A stretch of 64,000 nt of DNA, from contig CAZCFY010000018.1 in assembly GCA_964498095.1 (NCBI GenBank), positions 14,089-78,088 on the forward strand. Reading direction: 5' to 3'. Positions 49,451 through 58,718 of the stretch are shown here, piece by piece. Source of the DNA: SG-bin7 sp964498095 (GTDB taxonomy: Bacteria; Bdellovibrionota; Bdellovibrionia; Bdellovibrionales; SG-bin7). Under the pieces are notes generated by a model. It saw nothing but the letters and a program-made list of their open reading frames with translations, had not been told where the DNA came from and searched no databases. The position numbers and the translations under genes were made by a program. Positions within the stretch are counted from its first letter, which is position 1; the number at the start of each line of letters is the position of its first letter.

Positions 49451-50356
49451 ATGACCCTGGAAAATCTTTTTATGTCCTTAGAAAATACCTTGGTGATTGG
49501 TTGCCGCGGTCAAGTGGGGAAGGCCCTGCTACAAGTACTTGGACCAAATGCTAAAGGTATGGACTCAAGCCAATTTAATTTGGATAACTTAAGCCAAATT
49601 CGTCCCGCGCTAGAGGAGATTAAACCCCGAGTGGTTATAAATGCCGCCGCTTACACAATGGTGGACAAAGCCGAAAGCGAGCGCGAAGCTGCCCGAAACA
49701 TAAATGCTTTGGCGCCTGAGCTTATCGCCCAATATTGTGCCGAAAAAGATATTCCGTTTATTCATTACTCTACCGACTACGTTTACCCCGGAACGGGTAC
49801 GCATGTTATGACTGAAGACGAAAAATACGGGCCCTGCAATTACTATGGAGAAACCAAGCGTGAAGGGGACGAGCGGATAACTGCTGTTGGCGGCAAATTT
49901 TTAATTTTTCGCACTTGCTGGGTTTACGATGCTTTTGGCAAAAACTTTGTAAATACGATTTTGCGAATAGCCGGCGAAAAAGAAGAGCTTTCTATCGTCA
50001 GTGATCAGTTTGGCGCGCCCTCCTATGCGCCAGATTTAGCGGGTGCGACTATTATGAGCTTGCGTGCGGCTACAATAAGAGGAAAGAAATTTCCGTCAGG
50101 AATTTACCATCTTTGTAATTCCGGGGTTACGAATTGGCGGGATTTCGCCGAGGCTATTTTGGGCCAAGCCAAAGAATTTGGTGTAAAACCTAAGGCCCAA
50201 AAAATTCTGCCAATGGCGTCAGAACAATATATCACGCCGGCGAAGCGGCCAAAAAACTCAAGACTATCCACGGAAAAATTAACAAAAACTTTCGGCGTAC
50301 AAATGCGTCCTTGGCAGGAAAGTTTAAAAGAATGTCTCAGAGAAAAATTTAAATAA
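49451..50356 (+). CDS. rmlD: dTDP-4-dehydrorhamnose reductase
   Basis: RmlD reduces dTDP-4-dehydrorhamnose to dTDP-L-rhamnose. The 301-residue protein has the reductase fold with LVIGCRGQVGKALLQ (glycine-rich loop), NAAAYTMVDKAESE, STDYVYPGTG and YGETKREGD (Tyr and Lys of YxxxK). The start at ATG 49451 has TAAGAAG upstream; ATG 49472 is possible. rmlA and rmlC lie on the same strand about 1 kb on, with fkbM between on the other strand. Confidence 0.93.
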   Translation: MTLENLFMSLENTLVIGCRGQVGKALLQVLGPNAKGMDSSQFNLDNLSQIRPALEEIKPRVVINAAAYTMVDKAESEREAARNINALAPELIAQYCAEKDIPFIHYSTDYVYPGTGTHVMTEDEKYGPCNYYGETKREGDERITAVGGKFLIFRTCWVYDAFGKNFVNTILRIAGEKEELSIVSDQFGAPSYAPDLAGATIMSLRAATIRGKKFPSGIYHLCNSGVTNWRDFAEAILGQAKEFGVKPKAQKILPMASEQYITPAKRPKNSRLSTEKLTKTFGVQMRPWQESLKECLREKFK

Positions 50357-51206
50357 GATTTTTCGATAGCACTAAATCAATATGGACTTCTGCGGGGCAG
50401 AGGGCCATAGCGCCATCGGTATCGACTAGCTTTAACTCTTCGGAATTTGCCGTTACCGCATACATTTTAAAGCCCATTTTTTGCAAGTCATTAAGCAGTG
50501 CCGTAGGTTCAGAACCCGCACCGCGAATCCCTGTGGGCCAAAATTCCGTCACGATTTTTAGGTCAGGATTACTATTTAGAGTCTTTTCCATACCTTTTAA
50601 TACGTAGGGTTCATATCCTTGGGTATCGATCTTTACGAAATCAATTTTCTCGTCAGGAAAAGCTTCATCAAAAGTTAAAACATCAACCTCAACAAAGCTG
50701 CGGCTACCGTTGGAATCATAAAGTTGGTGGTCGCCGGCATTATCACTAGATAAATGGAGTTTTAATTTTTCTTTTTTTGACCCGAGGCCCGCTTGGGTAG
50801 ATACGACTTTATTTTCTATTTTGTTTAGCCGCACATTTTCTTTTAATAATTTAAAATTATTGGGCTCGGGTTCAAACGCAAAAACTTTGGTGCAACCACA
50901 GGCTTTGGCCAAAAAAACCGACCAGTAGCCAATATTGGCGCCGGCGTCTATCGCGCGGCTACCTGGCTTAATTAATTTCTTTGTGATCGCAATTAAACCG
51001 GGGTCGTAACTGTCATGCTTTAATAAATGTTTAGAAACTCCCCAGTCATCCTTAAGGTCCAAAAACATTTCAAAACTACCTTCGCGGGTCGAAAGTGACT
51101 TGCGGTAAAACCGCGAGCCCAAAGTGCTAAGCATTTTTCGACCAACCGAGTGTTTGGCGATCAGTTTTGGTAGGGAGCTATCGTTCCATGCGTTCATTCT
51201 GCTCAT
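50349..51206 (-). CDS. FkbM family methyltransferase
   Basis: The 285-residue protein carries the FkbM pattern: AIDAGANIGYWSVFLAKACGCTKVFAFEPEPNNFKLLKENVRLN, then IDFVKIDTQGYEPYVLKGM (the KID-x-QGxE motif), and a late TEFWP. FkbM enzymes O-methylate sugar hydroxyls, consistent with the neighbourhood. It converges on rmlD, overlapping its end by 8 bases. Confidence 0.9.
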   Translation of the reverse strand: MSRMNAWNDSSLPKLIAKHSVGRKMLSTLGSRFYRKSLSTREGSFEMFLDLKDDWGVSKHLLKHDSYDPGLIAITKKLIKPGSRAIDAGANIGYWSVFLAKACGCTKVFAFEPEPNNFKLLKENVRLNKIENKVVSTQAGLGSKKEKLKLHLSSDNAGDHQLYDSNGSRSFVEVDVLTFDEAFPDEKIDFVKIDTQGYEPYVLKGMEKTLNSNPDLKIVTEFWPTGIRGAGSEPTALLNDLQKMGFKMYAVTANSEELKLVDTDGAMALCPAEVHIDLVLSKNLI

Positions 51207-51299
51207 TTACCCAACATTGGTGCGCAAAGTCAAATTCAAAAAATTTGAGCTATTCAAAAGAATGCATTAACTAGAAATTTCATTCTTGGAGGTAAGAGT

Positions 51300-52175
51300 A
51301 TGAAGGGCATCGTGCTTGCCGGTGGATCTGGCACCCGGTTGTTTCCAACCACATCCTGTCTAAGTAAGCAGCTATTACCGATTTATGACAAACCTACAAT
51401 TTATTACCCGCTGTCTATTTTAATGTTAGCTGGCATTCGCGAAGTACTTTTTATAAGCACGCCACGAGATATTTTAATGATTGAAGAGTTGTTTAAAGAC
51501 GGATCGCAATGGGGAATGAAGTTTTCTTACCGCGCCCAACCCAAACCCGAAGGCATCGCGCAGGCCTTTTTAATCGGCGAAGAATTTATAGGCAGCGACA
51601 ATGTGTGTTTAATCTTAGGCGATAATATTTTCTACGGACATGCGCTACCCGAAAGCTTACAGAGAGCGGCGCAGTTGACTGATGGAGCTAGGGTTTTTGC
51701 TTACCATGTGCATGATCCTGAGCGCTATGGCGTTGTTGAATTTGATGCTGACGGTGATGCGCTTTCCATTGAAGAAAAACCAAAAAATCCAAAATCAAAT
51801 TGGGCGGTCACGGGTTTGTATTTTTATGATAACGAAGTGGTGTCGATTGCAAAAAATCTTAAGCCTTCCGCGCGCGGGGAATTAGAAATCACTGACGTTA
51901 ACCGCAAATATTTAGAAAATAAAAAGTTAAAAGTAGAAACCATGGGACGGGGAGTGGCTTGGCTTGATAGCGGAACTCCAGAGTCATTGTTGACGGCGTC
52001 GCAATTCGTGCAAACGATTGAGCAGCGTCAAGGTACTAAAATTGCGTGCTTAGAAGAAATCGCTTATCACATGGGTTTTATCGATAAAAAAGGCCTTTCC
52101 TCTTTGGCGGAGTCCTTTCCGAATTGCAGTTACGGCAACTATGTAAAACACCTAAGTCTTCAGGCAGGTTTATAA
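51300..52175 (+). CDS. rmlA: Glucose-1-phosphate thymidylyltransferase
   Basis: RmlA makes dTDP-glucose, the first step of dTDP-rhamnose synthesis. The 291-residue protein starts GIVLAGGSGTRLFPTT (3-18) and has IYDKPTIYYPLSILMLAGI, the metal site in LGDNIFYG and EEKPKNPKS. A GGAGG ribosome site precedes the ATG. Confidence 0.97.
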   Translation: MKGIVLAGGSGTRLFPTTSCLSKQLLPIYDKPTIYYPLSILMLAGIREVLFISTPRDILMIEELFKDGSQWGMKFSYRAQPKPEGIAQAFLIGEEFIGSDNVCLILGDNIFYGHALPESLQRAAQLTDGARVFAYHVHDPERYGVVEFDADGDALSIEEKPKNPKSNWAVTGLYFYDNEVVSIAKNLKPSARGELEITDVNRKYLENKKLKVETMGRGVAWLDSGTPESLLTASQFVQTIEQRQGTKIACLEEIAYHMGFIDKKGLSSLAESFPNCSYGNYVKHLSLQAGL

Positions 52176-52778
52176 ATGCAAGTGACAAATCTTCGCATCA
52201 AGGGATTAAAGTTAATTCAACTTAAATGTTTTAACGATGCGCGCGGTTTTTTTGTCGAGCGCTATAACGAAAATACGTTTGGCGATTTAGGTTTACCGCG
52301 CCACTTTGTGCAGGATAATCACTCGCTGTCACAGCCGCGGGTTTTACGAGGGCTTCATTATCAGTTTAATCAGCCGCAAGGGAAATTGGTAAGTGTCATT
52401 CGCGGCCGTATTTTTGATGTGGCGGTGGACTTAAGACCCTCATCAAGTACTTACGGTCAATGGGAAGGTATAGAGCTTTCCGCCGATAATAAAAAAGTTT
52501 TGTGGATCCCCGGCGGTTTTGCCCACGGGTTTTGTGTGCTAGGTGAAGAGCCGGCGGAAGTGATTTATAAAGTTGATCACCTCTATAATCCTCGTGGCGA
52601 AAACGGCATTCGCTGGAACGATCCCGATATTAATATTGAGTGGCCCATAGAAAATCCACTCTTATCAGCCAAAGACGAGGTTCAACCTCTCTTTGCCGAT
52701 TATAAAATCAGTGAGCTTGGAAAAAGCGACTGGTGGTACAAAGATTTAACCGTCCCTACTCCACCATTAACAATGTAA
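52176..52778 (+). CDS. rmlC: dTDP-4-dehydrorhamnose 3,5-epimerase
   Basis: The 200-residue protein is a cupin-type epimerase: ARGFFVERYNENTF, VQDNHSLSQPRVLRGLHYQFNQPQGKLVSVIRGRIFDVAVDLR (catalytic His in GLHYQ), and IPGGFAHGFCVL. It starts directly after the rmlA stop. The rmlB gene for the 4,6-dehydratase step is not seen in this window. Confidence 0.96.
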   Translation: MQVTNLRIKGLKLIQLKCFNDARGFFVERYNENTFGDLGLPRHFVQDNHSLSQPRVLRGLHYQFNQPQGKLVSVIRGRIFDVAVDLRPSSSTYGQWEGIELSADNKKVLWIPGGFAHGFCVLGEEPAEVIYKVDHLYNPRGENGIRWNDPDINIEWPIENPLLSAKDEVQPLFADYKISELGKSDWWYKDLTVPTPPLTM

Positions 52779-52788
52779 TTGGTTGTAA

Positions 52789-53532
52789 ATGGATTTAGTC
52801 GAAGCCAAAGTTGGAACCGACGTTTGCAGACATCCCTGGGAGCTGGCGCGCTTTGGTTTTTTTTCGCGGGTTATCGCCAAAAATTTAAATTTAAAAGCGC
52901 CGGTGCGGGTGCTCGATGTGGGCTCCGGTGACTCCTGGTTTAGCACCGAACTACTGAATCATTTGCCAAAGGGTTCAAAAATTTCCTGTTGGGACGCGCA
53001 TTTTTCTGATGAGGTTATGGCGCGTTTACAAACTACGTATGCCGGCCGGGAAGTGAGTTTTTCGCGCGAGCTGCCTGCGGAAAAATATGATTTAATTTTA
53101 ATGATGGATGTCTTAGAGCATATTGAAGATGACTTAGGTGCGCTAAAGAAAATCGTCAGTGAAAACTTACGCCCCCAGGGACATTTGTTAATGAGTGTGC
53201 CGGCCTGGCAAAAGTTATTTAGTACGCATGACACATATTTAAAGCATTATCGCCGCTATTCGCCGGCACAAGGCTTAGCCGTAGTAAAGCAGGCGGGGCT
53301 AATCCCGGTAAAATCGGGCGGATTATTTCATAGTTTGCTTTATCCGCGCATTTTAGAAAAACTTTTTGAGTCTTTAGGCCTAAAAGGCACGGCTAAGGGT
53401 GCAGGTCAGTGGCAAGGCGGTAAATTTTTAACAGGAGTTATTGCGGGAGTTTTAGGTCTAGATAGTTGGTTGTTGAATGGATTTTTTAAATTGCCGGGGC
53501 TAAGCTGGTGGGTACTATGTCGAAAGCCGTAA
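52789..53532 (+). CDS. Class I SAM-dependent methyltransferase
   Basis: A 247-residue methyltransferase: VLDVGSGDSWFSTEL (motif I, about 42-56), YDLILMMDVLEHIEDD and GHLLMSVPAWQKLFSTHDTYLKHYRRYSPA, typical of type 11/12 sugar or lipid methyltransferases. Its end overlaps the next gene start, so the two are coupled. Confidence 0.87.
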   Translation: MDLVEAKVGTDVCRHPWELARFGFFSRVIAKNLNLKAPVRVLDVGSGDSWFSTELLNHLPKGSKISCWDAHFSDEVMARLQTTYAGREVSFSRELPAEKYDLILMMDVLEHIEDDLGALKKIVSENLRPQGHLLMSVPAWQKLFSTHDTYLKHYRRYSPAQGLAVVKQAGLIPVKSGGLFHSLLYPRILEKLFESLGLKGTAKGAGQWQGGKFLTGVIAGVLGLDSWLLNGFFKLPGLSWWVLCRKP

Positions 53533-54308
53533 TCGTCGTCCCCTGCTATAATGAAGCTAATCGCATTGATCTGGAGCGTTTTCGTTTTTTGTTAAACCAA
53601 GATGAAAATTTGAATTTGCTTTTTGTTGACGATGGCTCGCGCGACACCACTGCGGAAATTTTGACGGATTTTGCGCGCACCCCGCGCGTGCATTTTAAAC
53701 GCTTAGCAAAAAACGGCGGTAAAGCCGAAGCGGTTCGCCAGGGTTTACTTGAGGGTTTAACCTTGGCGCCAGAAATTATTGGTTACGCCGATGCCGATTT
53801 GGCCACACCGGAAGACGAAATTTTACGTTTATTATCCGTTATGCGTGCGGCTAACTATAAAGTGTTATTAGCTTCACGCGTTCAGCTTTTGGGTTCAGAT
53901 ATCGTGCGCAAATGGTGGCGTCATTATTTGGGCCGTGTTTTTGCCACTTTTGCTTCCATCGTTTTACGTCTACGGCTTTACGATACGCAATGCGGTCTAA
54001 AGTTTTTCCGTCCCAGCCGTAGACTAGAAGAGGTTTTGTTATCTCCCTTTCGCACGCGCTGGGTTTTTGATGTGGAGCTCATTGGGAATTTAATCGCCCG
54101 TCGGGGCTTTTCGTCTCCGGCCTTGATTGAAGCTTCGTTTCGCGAAGTGCCCTTGCAGAAGTGGCAAGATGTCGGTGGCTCGAAACTAGGTTTAAAAAGC
54201 ATGTTAAAGGCTGGGCTAGATCTTCTGTGGCTTGGTTTTTTATTTAATTACCGCCGGCTTCGCCTCGTTAATGTTTGGGCGAAAGAACAACAATCTCGGC
54301 ATCGCTAA
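53517..54308 (+). CDS. GT2 dolichyl-phosphate-glucose-type glycosyltransferase
   Basis: The 263-residue protein (ATG 53517; GTG 53508 also possible) is a GT2 of the ALG5 type: VVPCYNEANRID, LFVDDGSRDTT (Asp pair), NGGKAEAVRQG, ADADLATPEDE (DxD) and QCGLKFFR. It likely loads a sugar on a polyprenyl phosphate. Its 3' end overlaps the converging GT-C gene by 41 bases. Confidence 0.9.
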   Translation: MSKAVIVVPCYNEANRIDLERFRFLLNQDENLNLLFVDDGSRDTTAEILTDFARTPRVHFKRLAKNGGKAEAVRQGLLEGLTLAPEIIGYADADLATPEDEILRLLSVMRAANYKVLLASRVQLLGSDIVRKWWRHYLGRVFATFASIVLRLRLYDTQCGLKFFRPSRRLEEVLLSPFRTRWVFDVELIGNLIARRGFSSPALIEASFREVPLQKWQDVGGSKLGLKSMLKAGLDLLWLGFLFNYRRLRLVNVWAKEQQSRHR

Positions 54309-55641
54309 ATTCTTTTATACCTGTAACAGCCAGATAATTTTTTAGGTGCCGCGGCGAACAGGCGGGCCTTGGGCTTTCTTTAAACCACACATAAGTGACT
54401 TCGCTTTTGGTTTTTTTAATAAGTTCGCTGCAATCATCGCCGGAAAAGTCGGGTCGCTGTTTGGCGTAGAAATAAATAAGCTCACCCATATTGGAAAAAA
54501 GATTTGGCGGTGGATTTTGGCGAACCCACTCTAAGGTTTCTGATTGGCGGAACTGTTCCTGATTAAAACCCGCCCCTTTGTGGTAAGTTTGTTTGGCTTT
54601 TTCGTAAAACTGGAAAACCGAGTGAAGGATCAGAAACGCCAGAAAATATTTACTATAGTTTTGGCGCGCAAGAAATCCCAAGAGGGGAATAAGCATATAA
54701 ATATAAATTGGATCAAGATAGCGTACGCCGGGGGGCTCAATGTGAACGATAAGTGAAGAAACGATTAGAAAACCGCAGTAAATTGCGGTGTAAAGAAGTT
54801 CTAGGTGGTATTCCCAGAAGAATTTTTTTAGTTTTTCTCGACCGTAAAACCCAAGTGCAACGGCCGTCAGAACAAAAAACACGATCCCCGGCGCCGGAAG
54901 AAAATACTTTCCTAACCTATCGACCGTCTGCAGGGAATATTCAAGGCCGCTCATCTCTTGAACCGTATCGTGACCTGTTGATGCGCCGTAAGTGAGGCGG
55001 TTAAAAATGAATAAGCCGGCAAGAGGTAGTGTTGCCAAACAACCAAATATTATTGCCTGACGAATTTTTTTGTTAAGCATAAGCGCAAAAAAACCAAACA
55101 GGATCGAAGTAATGCCGATGTAACGGAAAATGGGGCTAAATCCCGCCGCCGCAGCAGCAAGCAGGAGCCAATTGGCGCGAGGCCAGCGCAAATAATTGTA
55201 AATGCAAAACATGGTTAGCAGCTGCAAGAGCATAAAAGCGGATTCGCTCCACAGCATTCTAAATACATTTAGGTGTGCATACGAAAAACCCGCCAGGCTA
55301 ATCGCCAACAGTAAAACCGTTTGCGACGTATTTTTGGCGCGCAGATAGGCGTAAAGTAAATAAAGATACCCCGCAAAAATCAAAGTCTGTAGGAGCGCAA
55401 AACTAATTCCCGTCGCCTTTAATCCCGCCAGCAGCAATGGAAACCCCGGCGGCCACATCGTCGCGGGGGTTACTCCATCCACTTGTAAGAATTTACCCTG
55501 CGCCAAAAAAGAATCCGCCGCGGAGAGGTAGTGGACGGAGTCGACAGAGAGGCCGGGGCCTCTATATCCTACCAAGTACCCTAAAATCATTGTGCTAACT
55601 ATTATAGCAGCGCAGGGAGGTGCAAAGATGTTCAATTTCAT
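54268..55641 (-). CDS. GT-C type membrane glycosyltransferase
   Basis: The 457-residue protein has about nine to ten hydrophobic helices, an early loop GYRGPGLSVDSVHYLSAADSFLAQGK with an Asp (Asp-34) in the GT-C position, and WPPGFPLLLAG, a common GT39/87-like motif. A soluble C-terminal part (about 360-457) follows. It is probably a polyprenyl-phosphate-sugar-dependent transferase acting outside the inner membrane, possibly using the product of the adjacent GT2. Confidence 0.78.
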   Translation of the reverse strand: MKLNIFAPPCAAIIVSTMILGYLVGYRGPGLSVDSVHYLSAADSFLAQGKFLQVDGVTPATMWPPGFPLLLAGLKATGISFALLQTLIFAGYLYLLYAYLRAKNTSQTVLLLAISLAGFSYAHLNVFRMLWSESAFMLLQLLTMFCIYNYLRWPRANWLLLAAAAAGFSPIFRYIGITSILFGFFALMLNKKIRQAIIFGCLATLPLAGLFIFNRLTYGASTGHDTVQEMSGLEYSLQTVDRLGKYFLPAPGIVFFVLTAVALGFYGREKLKKFFWEYHLELLYTAIYCGFLIVSSLIVHIEPPGVRYLDPIYIYMLIPLLGFLARQNYSKYFLAFLILHSVFQFYEKAKQTYHKGAGFNQEQFRQSETLEWVRQNPPPNLFSNMGELIYFYAKQRPDFSGDDCSELIKKTKSEVTYVWFKESPRPACSPRHLKNYLAVTGIKEFSDAEIVVLSPKH

Positions 55642-55717
55642 TTAAGGGTCATATTATCATCCCATTTTCGGAGCAATTTGTTTTGCTTTGCAATACTAAA
55701 AGTAATAAGAAAACTAA

Positions 55718-56566
55718 ATGCTTATATTCGATAAAGTGCTAAGGAAACTGACATCACAGCAGCCAGCCAAAGATGACTTGGTTCCTTTCTCTGGTTTTCA
55801 AGCCAATCGAGTTTCAACTCCCTTTGTGGATTTACTTTCTGATGATCAACTAAAGGAACTCAATTCAATTCTGGATTGGAATGCATTTACCGTAGATAGC
55901 CATGGCCGGAGGTTTGGTCTGCCGGCATCGGCTAAAAAAAGAAGTGCTCCGCAAACAATTCCAGATCCGCGGATTTTACTTTTTGATAAAGAATTTGATT
56001 TAAAAAATAAGTCGGTTTTAGAGATTGGTTGTTTTGAAGGAATACATACTTTAGCTTTGGCTAATTTGGCAAAGTCAGTAACAGCTATCGATTCTCGCGT
56101 AGAGAATGTCGTTAAGACGCTTGTAAGACTTGGCTTTTTTAACCGTACCGCCCGAGTATTTGTTTGCGATATCGAAAAAGTGGAAGACTCCGCAAAAGAT
56201 TTTCTTAAATGTGATGTTTTACACCACGTGGGCGTCCTGTATCACTTGCTGGATCCGGTACGGCATCTCCTTGCTTTATCCAACTTTGTAAAAGACGGGA
56301 TAATGTTGGATACGCACATAGCCGAACCTGGCGAAGTGAACGGCGAATATAATGTTTCGGGCACCACGTATAAGTACAAACACTATAATGAGGGTGGAAA
56401 AAAGGAAGTTTTTTCTGGCATGTATAATCACGCAAAATGGCTTTTAGTTGAGGATATCGAAAAAATCTTAAGGTCAGCGGGATTTGGGTCCCTAAATCTA
56501 ATTGAAAAACGAAGCGAGCGAAACGGCTCACGCATTCTCCTCATCGCCAAACGAGTTGGGCAATGA
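55718..56566 (+). CDS. Class I SAM-dependent methyltransferase
   Basis: The 282-residue protein has an N-terminal region of about 95 residues and a Rossmann methyltransferase domain: SVLEIGCFEGIHTLALANLAKSVTAIDSR (about 105-133) and DVLHHVGVLYHLLDPVRHLLALS, then a lid with YKYKHYNEGGKKEVFSGMYNHAKWL. It resembles the DUF1698/CmoB-like group, though the small-molecule substrate is open. It overlaps the next gene by 4 bases. Confidence 0.82.
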   Translation: MLIFDKVLRKLTSQQPAKDDLVPFSGFQANRVSTPFVDLLSDDQLKELNSILDWNAFTVDSHGRRFGLPASAKKRSAPQTIPDPRILLFDKEFDLKNKSVLEIGCFEGIHTLALANLAKSVTAIDSRVENVVKTLVRLGFFNRTARVFVCDIEKVEDSAKDFLKCDVLHHVGVLYHLLDPVRHLLALSNFVKDGIMLDTHIAEPGEVNGEYNVSGTTYKYKHYNEGGKKEVFSGMYNHAKWLLVEDIEKILRSAGFGSLNLIEKRSERNGSRILLIAKRVGQ

Positions 56567-57714
56567 AAAAGGCGCTCGCACTTCTTTTAACTTCAATAAA
56601 TTGGTTGGTGTTAAAAGCTCGTAGCGTGTTCGGGTTACGCCGAAAGATTATCTTTTATTTTTATCTCATTCAAGATTTGGACATCCTCCTGCCTACGCTT
56701 AAAAAGTTTCTGAACTCGGGTTTTCTAGTTGAAGCATGGGTTACGCCTCAGCTGGCGGCAAAGTCCCCGCGATTAGTTAAGGCACTTTCAGAGTTAAATG
56801 TGCCAATTAAGAAAGCGGCGAATTATGACGGCAAGCTTAGCCTTAAATTTAATTTTTTTGGGGTAAGCGCTTTTATAACAGCTGTTGAGTCAACAGCGCG
56901 CGCGCATCGCTTGGCCTACCAAACGGTAAATATCGCAAATTATTTTGGAGTAAAAACCTATACCTTCCAACACGGTTACGAAAACATTGGACTGACTTAT
57001 TTTGATGAGGAATTCCCAGCTGACTTTGTAGACTTTGCTTCTCAAAAAATATTTTTGTGGGGGGAAAAGAGCTTTTTACATCCACGGGTAAAACCTCAGA
57101 CCCGAGAAAAATGTATTTCGGTCGGTTGTCCCAAAAGCTTTTCAATTTCTGAGTCGCCTAAGAGTTTTGAAAAAAAGTCGCCTATAATTTCAGTTTTCGA
57201 AAACCTGCATTGGACGCGTTATTCTGATAACTATCGATTTCAATTCCTTAATGATTTGATCGCTGCGGCACAAGCCTACCCGCAAATTACTTTTATTGTT
57301 AAACCTCATCATGCTGGGAAATGGCTGACCTCGCGCTTTAAGGGTGAATTTTCTTGCCCGGAAAATGTTATCATTGCCGATCCTTCGAATTCAAAATGGG
57401 AGCCTTTTACCGCGCCCGCGCTAATCGAGATTTCGGCCGCTGTTATAACAACGCCATCCACTACTGCCTATGACGCTGCAAAGATGGCTAGGCCAACGGC
57501 AGTTGTCGCAAATGATTTAGAATTAAACAATTATCGTCCACTTCATTTATTAGCCAGCGCTTCCGATTGGAACGAATTTATCGGCGCGGCATTGAGTGGG
57601 ACTAATTTAGGAAAATTTAATAATACTAATCAGGAATTTATGGATAAAGTTTCATTACCGGCGGATGGTGCAACTACTGTTTTTAATTTTTTGTGCAAGG
57701 AAATTAGTGTTTGA
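56563..57714 (+). CDS. CDP-glycerol glycerophosphotransferase-like transferase
   Basis: The 383-residue protein starts with a hydrophobic segment (about 4-20) and continues in a GT-B like fold: YFGVKTYTFQHGYENIGLTY near 127-146, FIVKPHHAGKW (about 244-254) and a C-terminal ITTPSTTAYDAAKMARPTAVV (about 305-325) like the TagF/CapZ family. It may transfer glycerol-phosphate or a sugar during polymer assembly. Assignment is by pattern and only moderate. Confidence 0.62.
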   Translation: MKKALALLLTSINWLVLKARSVFGLRRKIIFYFYLIQDLDILLPTLKKFLNSGFLVEAWVTPQLAAKSPRLVKALSELNVPIKKAANYDGKLSLKFNFFGVSAFITAVESTARAHRLAYQTVNIANYFGVKTYTFQHGYENIGLTYFDEEFPADFVDFASQKIFLWGEKSFLHPRVKPQTREKCISVGCPKSFSISESPKSFEKKSPIISVFENLHWTRYSDNYRFQFLNDLIAAAQAYPQITFIVKPHHAGKWLTSRFKGEFSCPENVIIADPSNSKWEPFTAPALIEISAAVITTPSTTAYDAAKMARPTAVVANDLELNNYRPLHLLASASDWNEFIGAALSGTNLGKFNNTNQEFMDKVSLPADGATTVFNFLCKEISV

Positions 57715-57725
57715 TGGAGGTTCCT

Positions 57726-58616
57726 ATGGTGGATTCAAGTCCAGTCAGAGTTTATGTTGGAGCAGATAGATCGCAGGCTCTAGCCGTGAAGGTCTTAGAG
57801 CATTCTATAAAGCGGCATACTAAACTTGCCGTCGAAGTTTACCCCATGGTCGACTTACCAGTTCGTGCACCAAAGGATCCTAGAAATGGCCAGCGTACTG
57901 GTTTTTCTTTCAGCCGGTTTTGCATACCGAAACTTGCTGGCTATCATGGACGCGCCATCTATATGGATGCCGATATGTTGGTTTTTAAAGATATTGGCGA
58001 CCTTTGGAACATGCCCTTTAATGGCGCTAAAATTTTGATTCAGGAGCCGCTAGATCCGGTGCAATCAAAATCGCGAAAAGACCACGGTCCCGATAAAAGA
58101 ATTCGTCAATGTGCCGTTATGCTTTTGAATTGTGATGAGCTTAAATGGAACATCGAGAATATTATCGATGACCTTGATGCTGGAAAATACAATTACGATC
58201 AGCTCATGAAAGAAATTTGTATTTTAAAAGATGAAGAAATCGGAGAGCGCATTCCATTCCGCTGGAATAGTCTTGAGCACTTTGATGATAGCACTTGCTT
58301 AATTCATTACACGGATATGCCAACCCAACCTTGGGTGTCACCACTTAATCCTTATGGCTTTACATGGTTTAATGAAGTGCGCTTGATGTTAGAAAATGGC
58401 AGCCTCACTTGGGATGAATTAGAAAACGAAATCCGTTTAGGGTATTTTAGGCCCTCTCTGCCGTTTGAATTGCGTTATGGGACTTTGGTTCCCGGGCCGA
58501 TGAAAACACTAATGAATAAAATCAGTATGCTTTCGGACAATTTAAAAGGGTACAAGCCGCATAAAGTGGTTTACGAGCGCCGCCGATACCAGCAGAGTTT
58601 GATGGCAGATGGTTAA
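57726..58616 (+). CDS. GT8-like glycosyltransferase
   Basis: The ATG at 57726 is preceded by TGGAGG and gives 296 residues; an upstream ATG at 57714 lacks a site. YVGADRSQALAVKVLEHSIKRH, FSFSRFCIPKLAGYHGRAIYMDADMLVFKDI (DxD in MDAD) and LIHYTDMPTQPW fit a GT-A transferase of the GT8 branch, retaining and UDP-sugar dependent. It follows the CDP-glycerol-type gene in the same direction. Confidence 0.8.
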   Translation: MVDSSPVRVYVGADRSQALAVKVLEHSIKRHTKLAVEVYPMVDLPVRAPKDPRNGQRTGFSFSRFCIPKLAGYHGRAIYMDADMLVFKDIGDLWNMPFNGAKILIQEPLDPVQSKSRKDHGPDKRIRQCAVMLLNCDELKWNIENIIDDLDAGKYNYDQLMKEICILKDEEIGERIPFRWNSLEHFDDSTCLIHYTDMPTQPWVSPLNPYGFTWFNEVRLMLENGSLTWDELENEIRLGYFRPSLPFELRYGTLVPGPMKTLMNKISMLSDNLKGYKPHKVVYERRRYQQSLMADG

Positions 58617-58718
58617 AATAGGGCTGTCGTTAAGATGAACCTACTTAACGGATCTAATTGAAAGAAAAGATCCTTTCCTGTACTTGAAAAGTCTTTGACG
58701 GACGAGACACCTTTAGCT

